Positions 17,222-25,278 of a stretch of 64,000 bases of DNA are shown here, one piece after another; position 1 is the first letter of the stretch; every line of letters starts with the position of its first letter. Source of the stretch: an uncultured Pseudomonadota bacterium. GTDB lineage: Bacteria; Pseudomonadota; Gammaproteobacteria; Burkholderiales; Burkholderiaceae_C. The notes below the pieces were generated by a model that worked only from the letters and a program-made list of their open reading frames with translations, did not search any database and was not told the origin of the DNA. The position numbers were made by a program, and so were the translations under genes. The stretch spans positions 434,001-498,000 of the forward strand of contig CAMFIB010000001.1 in assembly GCA_945952465.1 (NCBI GenBank), written 5' to 3'.

Positions 17222-18265
17222 CTATTTCAGGAATTCGCTGGTGTCCAGGTTGTCCCTGACGTCGGCCTTCACGTCCCAGAAGGTGCCCAGGCCGCCTATC
17301 GGCGTGCGCGAGCCGGTGCCCAGAGTCCAATCGATGTCCGACAGGTGCTGGATGGCGGCTACCGCCGTCTGGTCGATGTAGCGGTAGTCCTTGTTCGGCT
17401 CGAAGCCCGGCGCGGTGGCGAAGCGCTTGATGACGGCGCGCACCCGGGCCTTGTCGTCCGACACGCCGGCGCTGGTCGCGGCGAGCACATGCGCCACGCG
17501 CACACCGGCTTTCTCACCCTTGGTCATCGACTGGTCGAAGGTGCCGGCCACGTCCTTGCCGGCAGAGGCGCCGGGCACCACGCTCCAGACCGTGGCGCGG
17601 ATGGCCTGCGGCGCACCCCACCACTTGTCGTCGTCCAGGCAGGTCATGGCGAACTCGGCCTTGGGCGGAATGTCTTGCGGCACGCCGACGACCTTTTCGG
17701 CGGCGATGTCGTTCACCACCGCCTGCAGACCGGACAGGGTGCCCAGGAGGTAGATGATCTGGTTGAAATCACCCTTGGCCCGGCGGAACTGGGGGCAGGT
17801 CTCGCCGTACTTGAAGCGCAGCTTCTTTTCCAGGCTGGTGCGCATGAATTCGAAGGCTGCGAGCTGGCGGCGTGCCGTTTGTTCCACCAGGCGCTTGTGG
17901 CTGGTGCGCGCGTCCTGCGCCTCCACGGTGCGCTTGTCGCGCTGGGCACGCAGGTAGCGCAGCTCCTCGGCATTGGCCAGCAGGTCGGCGCAGATGCCCG
18001 ACGAGGTGGACAGAATGGATTCCAGCCCGGACGGGTCGCCGTTGAACGAGCGCATGGTGCCCATCAGCGGCACCATCGTGGTGGCGTAGTTGCAACCCAT
18101 GTTGAGGTCGGCCTGGGCCAGCGCCGGCGGTACCGAGTTGCGCTCCAGCGTGCCGATGATGGCGTTGGTGCCGGTGCGCTGCATCGACTGGCAGCCCGTC
18201 AGGGCGCCGATGGCAAGCAGCGATGCGGACAGCAGGAGGCGGCGGACATCGAGAAAACGGGCCAT
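17222..18265 (-). CDS. Lipoprotein, TPAT/TatT-like TRAP partner
   Basis: A 347-residue lipoprotein: signal peptide with lipobox LTGC and acylated C25. The rest is helical with helix pairs rich in Arg, Glu and Ala (about 85-185), as expected for TPR-like repeats. Cys residues at the N-terminal part (GCNYATT), in GICADLL and in ETCPQF may pair. It is the first gene of the leftward set with the DUF6091-like binding protein and the extended permease, the arrangement I know from TRAP-associated TPR (TatT/TPAT) systems, where a trimeric helical lipoprotein feeds ligand to the binding protein. The role is inferred from context; no clear TPR consensus is visible. Confidence 0.68.
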   Translation of the reverse strand: MARFLDVRRLLLSASLLAIGALTGCQSMQRTGTNAIIGTLERNSVPPALAQADLNMGCNYATTMVPLMGTMRSFNGDPSGLESILSTSSGICADLLANAEELRYLRAQRDKRTVEAQDARTSHKRLVEQTARRQLAAFEFMRTSLEKKLRFKYGETCPQFRRAKGDFNQIIYLLGTLSGLQAVVNDIAAEKVVGVPQDIPPKAEFAMTCLDDDKWWGAPQAIRATVWSVVPGASAGKDVAGTFDQSMTKGEKAGVRVAHVLAATSAGVSDDKARVRAVIKRFATAPGFEPNKDYRYIDQTAVAAIQHLSDIDWTLGTGSRTPIGGLGTFWDVKADVRDNLDTSEFLK

Positions 18266-18372
18266 GGTGCGAAGTCACTTTGTGTGGACGACAGCCCCGG
18301 CGGCAACACCACCAGGACACGCTTCACAACCGACTCGATGGCCTCAGACAACAACCCCGTCCTCAGCGTCTC

Positions 18373-18402
18373 ATTGATCACTGATAAATATCAATGGTCA
18401 AA
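18373..18402. promoter_or_regulatory. Nested inverted repeats, likely operator of the TRAP operon
   Basis: An AT-rich stretch in a GC-rich region, 107 bases upstream of the lipoprotein start. It contains ATTGAT...ATCAAT arms (18373-18378, 18390-18395), an inner TGATA-AA-TATCA palindrome (18382-18393) and outer TTGATCA/TGGTCAA arms. The symmetry fits a dimeric repressor such as the TetR protein at the operon's end. Confidence 0.5.
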
Positions 18403-18463
18403 TTTGTACAGTTGTGTCCAAAAGGTTATCTTTCGCAGTACCGGGTACGCATCCTCGAATACC

Positions 18464-18479
18464 CTTACACGGTTGTAAG
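18464..18479. promoter_or_regulatory. Perfect 6-bp inverted repeat, candidate operator
   Basis: CTTACA-CGGT-TGTAAG, perfect arms with a 4-base spacer, in the 320-base gap between the TRAP lipoprotein (18265) and gcdH (18586). The rest of that gap holds the operator at 18373, a hairpin at 18508-18529 and no gene that I can support. Confidence 0.45.
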
Positions 18480-18507
18480 TTTCGGCGGTTTCAGTCGTCT
18501 GGGCGAC

Positions 18508-18529
18508 AGCCGCCCCCTGTCAGGCGGCT
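18508..18529 (-). terminator. GC hairpin downstream of gcdH
   Basis: AGCCGCC (18508-18514) pairs with GGCGGCT (18523-18529) around an 8-base loop, 57 bases past the gcdH stop. There is no T-run on the exit side, so it is at best a weak or factor-assisted terminator. Confidence 0.35.
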
Positions 18530-18585
18530 GGTTGACGGAGCGAATGCATGCGCTGGAGGGCCGCCCGGTGTGGGCGGGAAGCGGC

Positions 18586-19782
18586 TCAGTAGAAGGCCTG
18601 CAGCCCGGTCTGAGCGCGGCCGAGGATCAGCGCATGCACGTCGTGCGTGCCCTCGTAGGTGTTCACCGTTTCGAGGTTGATCATGTGGCGGATCACGTGG
18701 TATTCGTCGTGGATGCCGTTGCCGCCGTGCATGTCGCGCGCCTGGCGGGCAATGTCGAGCGCCTTGCCACAGGAATTGCGCTTGATCAGCGACACCATCT
18801 CGGGCTGGGCCAGGCCGTCGTCCATCAACCGGCCGACGCGCAGGCAAGCTTGCAAACCCAGTGCGATCTCGGTCTGCATGTCGGCGAGCTTCTTCTGGAT
18901 GAGCTGGTTCTGCGCGAGGGGCCGGCCGAATTGCTGGCGGTCCAGCGTGTACTGGCGGGCCCGGTGCCAGCAGTCTTCGGCCGCGCCCAGCGCACCCCAG
19001 GCGATGCCGTAGCGTGCCTTGTTCAGGCATCCGAACGGCCCCTTCAGCCCTTTCACGTTGGGCAGCAACTGGCTTTCCGGCACGAAGACATCGTCCATCA
19101 CGATCTCGCCGGTGATGCTGGCGCGCAGGCTCATCTTGCCTTCGATCTTCGGAGCGGTCAGGCCCTTCATGCTTTTCTCGAGGATGAAGCCGTGGATGCA
19201 TTCCTGGCCGCCGGCCTTGCCGTCGGGATCGGTCACCTTGGCCCAGACGATGAACACATCGGCGATCGGCGCGTTCGTGATCCACATCTTGGCGCCCTTG
19301 AGCAGGTAGCCGCCATCCACCGGCTTGGCGCGGGTCAGCATGCTGCCGGGGTCGGAGCCGTGGTTGGGTTCGGTCAGGCCGAAACAGCCCACCCATTCGC
19401 CTGTCGCCAGCCGGGGCAGGTATTTGTCGCGCTGCGCGTCGTTGCCGTAGGCGTTGATCGGGTGCATGACCAGCGAGCTCTGCACGCTCATCGCGCTGCG
19501 GTAGCCGCTGTCGACCCGCTCCACCTCGCGTGCCACCAGGCCGTAGCAGACATGGTTGAGGCCGGCACAGCCGTGGCCTTCTATCGTGGACCCGAGGAAG
19601 CCCAGCGCACCGAATTCGTTCATGATCTCGCGGTCGAAGTGCTCGTGGCGCGCCGCCATCAGCACCCGGGGCTGCAGTTTCTCCTGGCAGAAGGCATGGG
19701 CCGCTTCGGCCACCGCGCGCTCGTCGGCGTCGAGCTGCGCGTTCAGCAGAAAAGGGTCCTGCCAGTCGAAAGTGGCCTTCAT
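18586..19782 (-). CDS. gcdH: Glutaryl-CoA dehydrogenase
   Basis: A 398-residue FAD-dependent acyl-CoA dehydrogenase that oxidises and decarboxylates glutaryl-CoA to crotonyl-CoA in lysine, tryptophan and aromatic catabolism. Family marks are [14 protein letters not shown] (about 137-150), [11 protein letters not shown], the FAD segment [19 protein letters not shown], and the catalytic base E377 in YEGTHDV. Length and termini match GcdH well. It is divergent from msrA with a 76-base gap and appears to be a single-gene unit. A side role on a related acyl-CoA cannot be excluded. Confidence 0.93.
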   Translation of the reverse strand: MKATFDWQDPFLLNAQLDADERAVAEAAHAFCQEKLQPRVLMAARHEHFDREIMNEFGALGFLGSTIEGHGCAGLNHVCYGLVAREVERVDSGYRSAMSVQSSLVMHPINAYGNDAQRDKYLPRLATGEWVGCFGLTEPNHGSDPGSMLTRAKPVDGGYLLKGAKMWITNAPIADVFIVWAKVTDPDGKAGGQECIHGFILEKSMKGLTAPKIEGKMSLRASITGEIVMDDVFVPESQLLPNVKGLKGPFGCLNKARYGIAWGALGAAEDCWHRARQYTLDRQQFGRPLAQNQLIQKKLADMQTEIALGLQACLRVGRLMDDGLAQPEMVSLIKRNSCGKALDIARQARDMHGGNGIHDEYHVIRHMINLETVNTYEGTHDVHALILGRAQTGLQAFY

Positions 19783-19858
19783 GGTGATTCGTCCTCGTGC
19801 GGGTGGGTGATGCCGCTTTCGAGTTTAATCAGGGCATGCTCCAGCAGAGGTCAAGCAG

Positions 19859-20398
19859 ATGACAACCCAGACCATCACCCTCGGCGGCGGCTGCTTCTGG
19901 TGCACCGAGGCGGTGTTCGTCCAGGTTCGCGGCATCACCGACGTCGAATCCGGTTACTCCAACGGCCGGGTCGTGCAGCCGCGCTACGAAGACGTGTGCA
20001 CCGGCACCACCGGCCACAACGAGGTCGTCAAGCTCGAATACGACGACACGCAGATCACGCTGCGCGAGATCCTTGAAATCTTCTTCCTGGTGCACGACCC
20101 CACCACGCTGAACCGGCAGGGCAACGATGTCGGCACGCAATACCGCAGCGGCATCTACTACGGCACGCAGGAGCAGAAGGACGAGATCGACGCCTTCATG
20201 GCCGAGCTGAACGCAAGCAAGGTCTACGGCGACAGGTCCGTTGTCACCGAGGTGCGGCCTGTCGACAACTACTGGCCGGCCGAGGACTACCACCAGGATT
20301 TTTTCGAGCGCAACCCACATCAGGGATACTGCATGGCCGTGGCCGGCCCCAAGGTCGCCAAATTCCGCAAGACTTTTGCCGACCGCGTCCGCGCCTGA
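19859..20398 (+). CDS. msrA: Peptide methionine sulfoxide reductase A
   Basis: A 179-residue MsrA that reduces the S epimer of methionine sulfoxide in proteins, using thioredoxin. The active-site motif GCFWC is at residues 11-15 (catalytic C12), followed by GYSNGRV, HDPTTLNRQGNDVGTQYRS and the C-terminal YHQDFFERNPHQGYC with the likely resolving Cys. The ATG at 19859 follows a weak AGAGG. The next gene starts 16 bases downstream, so it may share a transcript with the small His-rich membrane protein and the TonB receptor. Confidence 0.95.
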   Translation: MTTQTITLGGGCFWCTEAVFVQVRGITDVESGYSNGRVVQPRYEDVCTGTTGHNEVVKLEYDDTQITLREILEIFFLVHDPTTLNRQGNDVGTQYRSGIYYGTQEQKDEIDAFMAELNASKVYGDRSVVTEVRPVDNYWPAEDYHQDFFERNPHQGYCMAVAGPKVAKFRKTFADRVRA

Positions 20399-20414
20399 CC
20401 GCTTTCCTCGCCTG

Positions 20415-20843
20415 ATGAATTCTCGCCACAGCAGCCTGTCCGCCCTGCGCCCGACCGACGCCTCGCCGCGCGGCCGGCGCTGGCTCGCGCTGCTGATGGT
20501 GCTCATGCTGCTGTCGCAACTGCTGTGGCAGACCATGGGCCAGATGCACGGTGTGGTGCACGCCCCCGGCATCCGAGCGCTGGCCGCCGCGCCTGAAGCC
20601 CATTCCGTTCACGGCACCCTGCAGGCCGACGCCGGCTGGGTGTCCGACATGTTCAACAGCCATGGCGACGACGGCACCTGCCGGCTGATCGACCAATTGG
20701 GCTGTGGCGACGCCTTGCTGGCGTCGCCGTTCACGCTGCCGGCCGTGCCGCCGGTCGCGTTCGCGCTGGCTCTCGCCTCGGGCGAGGCGCTGGCCCGATG
20801 GGCCGCGCTGTTCGACGCGCGCGGCCCGCCCGTTCTCCGCTGA
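20415..20843 (+). CDS. Small membrane protein with His/Cys motifs, metal-linked
   Basis: A 142-residue protein of unrecognised family. One strong hydrophobic segment (LALLMVLMLLSQLLWQ, about 25-40) is followed by MHGVVHAPG and then HSVHG, HGDDGTCRLIDQLGCGD: His and Cys pairs that could hold a metal. A second hydrophobic stretch is near 100-125. It resembles the small DUF2946-type proteins found next to metal-related TonB receptors, and here it lies 79 bases upstream of one. The ATG at 20415 is preferred because the longer frame would overlap msrA. Confidence 0.65.
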   Translation: MNSRHSSLSALRPTDASPRGRRWLALLMVLMLLSQLLWQTMGQMHGVVHAPGIRALAAAPEAHSVHGTLQADAGWVSDMFNSHGDDGTCRLIDQLGCGDALLASPFTLPAVPPVAFALALASGEALARWAALFDARGPPVLR

Positions 20844-20922
20844 ATCTCCTTCCTTCCGCGTTCTCCCGCTCCGCTGGCGTGGGGGTTCGTGCGTTTCGTT
20901 GGTTCACCGGATTGTTCTTCTC

Positions 20923-23028
20923 ATGCCTTTCACCCTTCGAGGCGGCGCTGCTCGCGCTGCCGTTCATTCGTTCGCTCCCCTCGCGCTGGCGGCATTCGCG
21001 GCCACCGTGTCCGCACAGGAGGCCGCCGATGCCTCCGCCACCGCGGATTCGTCTGCCGTCACCCGCTCCCGCACGCTGCACGAGGTCACCGTCACCGGCA
21101 ACCCGCTCGGCGGCCGCGAGCTGATCGCGCCGGCCACCCAGCTCTCCGGCGACGAGCTGACGCTCAAGCGCCAGTCCACGCTGGGAGAAACACTCGACGG
21201 CACGCCCGGCGTGTCGTCCACCTACTTCGGTCCCAACGCCAGCCGGCCGGTCATCCGCGGCCTGGACGGCGACCGCATCCGCGTGTTGCAGAACGCCGGC
21301 GCCAGCATCGATGCCTCCGGCCTCAGCTTCGACCACGCCGTGCCCATCGATCCGCTGGTCATCGAGCGCATCGAGGTGCTGCGCGGGCCTGGCGCGCTGC
21401 TGTACGGCGGCAGCGCGGTGGGCGGCGTGGTCAACACCATCGACCACCGCATCCACGGCGAGCCCCTGTTCGACGCCGCCGGCGGTGTGTCCGGCCGGGC
21501 CGAAGTCCGGCTGGGTGGCGCGGCGCAGGAGCGGGGCGGGGCGGCGCTGCTCGAAACCGGTACCGACCGTTTCTCGCTGCACGTCGACGCCTTCAAGCGC
21601 AACACGTCCGACACCCGCGTGCCGACCGATCTCGCCTGCAGCAAGCCGGGCTCGCCTGCGCTGGCCAGCCGCATCTGCAACTCGCAGAGCAGCAGCGACG
21701 GCCTCGCGCTCGGCGGCACCCTGCTGTTCGACAACGGCTACCTGGGCTTGTCGACCAACAGCTTCTCCAGCCGCTACGGTACGGTGGCAGAAGACGACGT
21801 GTCCATCGACATGCGCAGCCGCCGCACCGCGCTGGAAGGCCAGTGGCGCAACCTGCCGGGGCCGATCGCCTCCATCAAGCTGCAGGCCGGCCACACCGAC
21901 TACCAGCACACCGAGTTCGAGGGTGACGAGGTTGGAACGGTCTTCCGCAACCGCGGCAACGACCTGCGCATCGAAGCCAAGCAGGCCACATGGGGCCGGC
22001 TCGACGGCGTGGTCGGCCTCCAGACCGAGAACACCCGGTTCTCGGCCGACGGCGAAGAAGCCTTCGCCCCGCGGTCGCGCACCCGCCAGCAGGCGCTGTT
22101 CGCCTACGAAGAACTGGGCATGGACTGGGGCAAGCTCAGCTTTGGTGGCCGCATGGAATCGGTGCGGGTCGAGTCCTTCGGCAACCCGGACGTGGCGCGC
22201 TTCGCCACCGGCGGCGTCAAGTTCAACCCGCGCAGCTTCGCGACCGGCGCGCTGGTGAAACTGGGCGGCCCCTGGAGCCTGACCGGCAACCTGGCGTCTT
22301 CGCAGCGTGCGCCGCGCGACTACGAACTGTTCGCCAACGGTCCGCATGTGGCCACCGCCGCCTACGAAGTCGGCAATCCCAACCTGCGCGAGGAAAAATC
22401 CACCAACCTCGACGCTGGTCTGGCCTGGAAGTCGGGCGCCAACCGCGCCGAGGTGAGCGCTTTCGTCAACCGTTTCCGCAACTACATCAGCCTGGAAGCC
22501 ACCGGCAACGTGCGTGGTGCAGACGGCGGTGCGCCCGCACCGGGCGAGGAAGCGCTGGCGGAATACATCTACCGGCCGGTGCGGGCCCGTTTCCGGGGGC
22601 TGGAGGCCAGCGGCAACTGGCGGCTGCTCGATCGCGGCCCGACGCTCGATTTCGAATGGCGGGGCGACGTGGTGCGGGCCGACAACCTCGACACCGGCGA
22701 GCCGCTGCCACGCATTGCGCCTGTGCGTGTCGGGGGTACGCTGGTGTTGGGCCAAGGCGCCTGGAAGGCCCGTTTGGGCGTTGACCGCGCAGCACGCCAG
22801 AGCCGCGTGCCGGCCGGCCAGTTGCCGACCGACGGCTACACGCTGGTCAACGCGTCGCTCACCTATTCCGCCAAGGCTGGCCCCACCCACATGCTGTGGT
22901 TCGCCCGGCTCGACAACCTGACCGACCGGTTGGCCTACAGCGCCACGTCGGTGCTGACCCAGACCGTGCCGGGCAAAGTGCCGCTGCCGGGCCGGGGTTT
23001 GCAGGTGGGGCTGCAGGTCAGCTTCTGA
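20923..23028 (+). CDS. TonB-dependent receptor, ZnuD-like
   Basis: A 701-residue outer-membrane receptor. The start at 20923 places a signal peptide (FAPLALAAFAATVSAQ) before the TonB box region (LHEVTVTG). The plug carries TLGETLDGTPGVSSTYFGPNASRPVIRGLDGDRIRV, which in my memory is characteristic of the ZnuD/HMA-type metal receptor group, and LRGPGALLYGGSAVGGVVNTID. The barrel ends in the expected aromatic residue (LQVSF). Zinc is the known ligand of the ZnuD group; copper or another metal is possible given the bufferin genes 140 bases downstream. I see no convincing Zur box upstream. Confidence 0.85.
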   Translation: MPFTLRGGAARAAVHSFAPLALAAFAATVSAQEAADASATADSSAVTRSRTLHEVTVTGNPLGGRELIAPATQLSGDELTLKRQSTLGETLDGTPGVSSTYFGPNASRPVIRGLDGDRIRVLQNAGASIDASGLSFDHAVPIDPLVIERIEVLRGPGALLYGGSAVGGVVNTIDHRIHGEPLFDAAGGVSGRAEVRLGGAAQERGGAALLETGTDRFSLHVDAFKRNTSDTRVPTDLACSKPGSPALASRICNSQSSSDGLALGGTLLFDNGYLGLSTNSFSSRYGTVAEDDVSIDMRSRRTALEGQWRNLPGPIASIKLQAGHTDYQHTEFEGDEVGTVFRNRGNDLRIEAKQATWGRLDGVVGLQTENTRFSADGEEAFAPRSRTRQQALFAYEELGMDWGKLSFGGRMESVRVESFGNPDVARFATGGVKFNPRSFATGALVKLGGPWSLTGNLASSQRAPRDYELFANGPHVATAAYEVGNPNLREEKSTNLDAGLAWKSGANRAEVSAFVNRFRNYISLEATGNVRGADGGAPAPGEEALAEYIYRPVRARFRGLEASGNWRLLDRGPTLDFEWRGDVVRADNLDTGEPLPRIAPVRVGGTLVLGQGAWKARLGVDRAARQSRVPAGQLPTDGYTLVNASLTYSAKAGPTHMLWFARLDNLTDRLAYSATSVLTQTVPGKVPLPGRGLQVGLQVSF

Positions 23029-23077
23029 TGCTCAGATGTTTTCGTTACAAAGACAGAAGATAAATGCATCCATTTCG

Positions 23078-23108
23078 AGGTTGCCTGCGTAAAATCGTTC
23101 GGCAACCT
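23078..23108. promoter_or_regulatory. 8-bp inverted repeat upstream of bufA copy 1
   Basis: AGGTTGCC (23078-23085) and GGCAACCT (23101-23108) form perfect arms around 15 bases. It lies 63 bases upstream of the first bufA start and 50 bases after the TonB receptor stop. It may be an operator or a weak terminator hairpin; there is no T-run. Confidence 0.45.
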
Positions 23109-23171
23109 TAGCTGCCTGCTGTGGTGGTTTCTGTCGCTATGTTGAAACATTTAACAGTTATTGGAGATCAA

Positions 23172-23423
23172 ATGAGTTCTAAAGTCGTTAAAGGCCTCGC
23201 CATTGCTTCCGCCGCCGCCGGCCTGTTCGCCATGAGCGCAGGCGTGTCCACGGCATTCGCCGCCGATGAAGCCAAGGTGGCTTGCGCCGGCGCCAATGCC
23301 TGCAAGGGCACCAGCGAATGCAAGACCGCCAAGAACGCCTGCAAGGGCCAGAACGCCTGCAAGGGCCAGGGCGTGGCGTCCATGACCAAGGCCGACTGCG
23401 ACAAGGCTTCTGCCAAGAAGTAA
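23172..23423 (+). CDS. bufA: Bufferin-type Cys-rich precursor peptide, copy 1
   Basis: An 83-residue exported peptide with signal peptide (KGLAIASAAAGLFAMSAGVS, cleavage after AFA at 30). The mature part has six Cys (38, 44, 50, 57, 63, 76), with repeated NACKG units at 42, 55 and 61. This is the layout of bufferin precursors that a DUF692/MNIO enzyme modifies on Cys to give copper-binding thiooxazole-type groups; the MNIO gene lies downstream. It matches the CKG-rich class (BufA2-like as I remember it) rather than the DUF2282 class. Ribosome site TTGGAGA lies just upstream. An intrinsic terminator follows. Confidence 0.85.
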   Translation: MSSKVVKGLAIASAAAGLFAMSAGVSTAFAADEAKVACAGANACKGTSECKTAKNACKGQNACKGQGVASMTKADCDKASAKK

Positions 23424-23443
23424 GGCGCACACGCGTCAACCGG

Positions 23444-23479
23444 AAGGCCGGTGGGCAACCACCGGCCTTTTATTTTTTT
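23444..23479 (+). terminator. Intrinsic terminator between bufA copies 1 and 2
   Basis: AAGGCCGGTGG (23444-23454), loop GCAA, CCACCGGCCTT (23459-23469), then TTATTTTTTT to 23479. A textbook hairpin with U-tail, 20 bases after the first bufA stop. Confidence 0.9.
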
Positions 23480-23574
23480 GCGACGTGGTAAGGAATGGCG
23501 AGGCGGGGCGACTGACGATCACTGGCCGAACAGCCGGTGACACACATCTCATCAACCGCAACTGGAGAAACAAC

Positions 23575-23826
23575 ATGACTTCCAAAATCGCCAAGGGCCT
23601 CGCCATCGCTTCCGCCGCTGCCGGCCTGTTCGCCATGAGCGCCACCGTGTCCACGGCTTTCGCCGCCGATGAAGCCAAGGTGGCCTGTGCTGGCGCCAAC
23701 GCCTGCAAGGGCCACAGCGACTGCAAGACCGCCAAGAACGCCTGCAAGGGCCAGAACGCCTGCAAGGGCCAGGGCGTCTCGTCCATGACCAAGGCCGACT
23801 GCGACAAGGCTTCCGCCAAGAAGTAA
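23575..23826 (+). CDS. bufA: Bufferin-type Cys-rich precursor peptide, copy 2
   Basis: An 83-residue paralogue of copy 1. The N-terminus is MTSKIAK instead of MSSKVVK, and the Cys spacing is identical (38, 44, 50, 57, 63, 76). Differences from copy 1 are few: KGHSDC for KGTSEC, TVST for GVST and VSSM for VASM. It has its own ribosome site (CTGGAGA) and its own 5' leader, separated from copy 1 by a terminator. A recent tandem duplication or gene conversion is the simplest origin. Confidence 0.85.
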   Translation: MTSKIAKGLAIASAAAGLFAMSATVSTAFAADEAKVACAGANACKGHSDCKTAKNACKGQNACKGQGVSSMTKADCDKASAKK

Positions 23827-24046
23827 ACGCCAGACCCGGCCCGTTGGGGCTCCGTCGCGGGTTTACACCAGTGTCGGAAGCGTGCGGCGGGCCGTTTTAC
23901 GCAAGGCCTCTTCTTCATCGGTGCGTCGGTCAATGCCGCCGAAACCACTTGGAAAGGGGCTGCGTAAGAAAGTCGGGTGGGCATTCCAGCGGCATTCGGT
24001 CGATGGAGCGCACGCCACATCAACCACAACCTGTACTGGAGATCAC

Positions 24047-24295
24047 ATGACTTCGAAAATCGCCAAGGGCCTCGCCATCGCTTCCGCCGCTGCCGGCCTG
24101 TTCGCCATGAGCGCCACCGTGTCCACGGCTTTCGCCGCCGACGAAGCCAAGGTGGCCTGTGCCGGCGCCAACGCCTGCAAGGGCAAGAGCGACTGCAAGA
24201 CCGCCAAGAACGCCTGCAAGGGCCAGAACGCCTGCAAGGGCACGGGCGTGGCATCCATGACCAAGGCCGACTGCGACAAGGCTTCCAAGAAGTAA
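24047..24295 (+). CDS. bufA: Bufferin-type Cys-rich precursor peptide, copy 3
   Basis: An 82-residue third paralogue, nearly identical to copy 2. It has KGKSDC, ends DKASKK (one residue shorter) and has KGTGVASM in place of KGQGVSSM. All six Cys and the signal peptide are kept. The leader shares CATCAACC and CTGGAGA with copy 2. The 220 bases between copies 2 and 3 hold no gene and no clear terminator, so these two may be transcribed together. Confidence 0.85.
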   Translation: MTSKIAKGLAIASAAAGLFAMSATVSTAFAADEAKVACAGANACKGKSDCKTAKNACKGQNACKGTGVASMTKADCDKASKK

Positions 24296-24317
24296 CTCCC
24301 GGTTTCGGGGCCCGACG

Positions 24318-24355
24318 CTGCCCCCCGGGCGACTGGCGGGGCAGTTTCTTCTTTT
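24318..24355 (+). terminator. Hairpin with T-rich tail between bufA copy 3 and bufB
   Basis: CTGCCCC (24318-24324) pairs with GGGGCAG (24338-24344), followed by TTTCTTCTTTT. It lies 22 bases after the third bufA stop and 53 before bufB. An imperfect U-tail suggests partial termination, which would keep enzyme expression below peptide expression. Confidence 0.65.
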
Positions 24356-24396
24356 GCGCCGCTGGCCGCCACAAAGTCCTGGCGTTGCGGTGCTGA

Positions 24397-25278
24397 ATGT
24401 GTACAGTCGTTTTGATGACCGCTTCGTCTTTACCCCACGCTGCCATGACGCCCGAGGCGCTGGGCTTCGGGCTCGGCCTGCGGCCCCAGCACTACGACGA
24501 GATTCTGTCCGGCTCGCCGCGCATCGACTGGTTCGAGGCCGTCTCAGAGAACTACCTCGTGCCCGGCGGCAAGCCGCTGCAGATGCTGGACCGTGTTCGT
24601 GAGCGCTATCCCGTGGTGCTGCACGGCGTGTCGATGTCCATCGGCAGCACGGACCCGCTCGACCGCGAATACCTCAAGCAGTTGAAGGCGCTGGCCCGGC
24701 GCATCGAGCCGGCCTGGGTATCCGACCACCTGTGCTGGACGGGCATGGGCAAGCAGAACCTGCACGACCTGATGCCGCTGCCCTACACCGCCGAAGCGGT
24801 GCGCCACGTGGCCGGCCGCGTGACCCAGGTGCAAGACATTCTGGGCCGCCGCATCCTGCTCGAGAACGTGTCGAGCTACCTCACCTACAGCAGCTCCGAA
24901 ATGGACGAATGGCAATTTCTCGCGGCCATTGCCGAAGAGGCCGACTGCCACATCCTGCTCGACATCAACAACATCTACGTCAGCGCCTACAACCACGGTT
25001 TCGACGCCGAGACCTACCTGGAGCGCGTGCCCGCCCACCGGGTGCGGCAGTTCCATCTGGCCGGGCACGACAACTGCGGCGACTACATCATCGACACGCA
25101 CGACGCGCCGGTGATCGACGCCGTCTGGGACCTGTACGCGGCGGCCGTCAGGCGCTTCGGCCCGGTGGCCACGATGATCGAGCGCGACGACAACATCCCG
25201 CCGCTGGCCGAGCTGGAAGCCGAGCTGGACCACGCCCGCAGCATCGGCCGCGCCGCCTTGCTGCGCCGCGCCGCATGA
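24397..25278 (+). CDS. bufB: MNIO family enzyme BufB (DUF692)
   Basis: A 293-residue TIM-barrel multinuclear non-heme iron oxidative enzyme. All family motifs are in order: [63 protein letters not shown] and IERDDNIP. These supply the His, Asp and Glu iron ligands. It should oxidatively modify Cys residues of the BufA peptides in the cytoplasm before export. The start is uncertain: ATG at 24397, 24415 or 24445 all precede FGLGLRP, and none has a strong ribosome site. It overlaps bufC by 4 bases (ATGA), so the two are translationally coupled. Confidence 0.92.
   Translation: MCTVVLMTASSLPHAAMTPEALGFGLGLRPQHYDEILSGSPRIDWFEAVSENYLVPGGKPLQMLDRVRERYPVVLHGVSMSIGSTDPLDREYLKQLKALARRIEPAWVSDHLCWTGMGKQNLHDLMPLPYTAEAVRHVAGRVTQVQDILGRRILLENVSSYLTYSSSEMDEWQFLAAIAEEADCHILLDINNIYVSAYNHGFDAETYLERVPAHRVRQFHLAGHDNCGDYIIDTHDAPVIDAVWDLYAAAVRRFGPVATMIERDDNIPPLAELEAELDHARSIGRAALLRRAA

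Noticed and set aside
23121-24396. Toxin-antitoxin or bacteriocin reading of the small Cys-rich genes
   Set aside because: Sec signal peptides, CKG repeats and linked DUF692/DUF2063 genes fit bufferins much better; no immunity or exporter gene is present.
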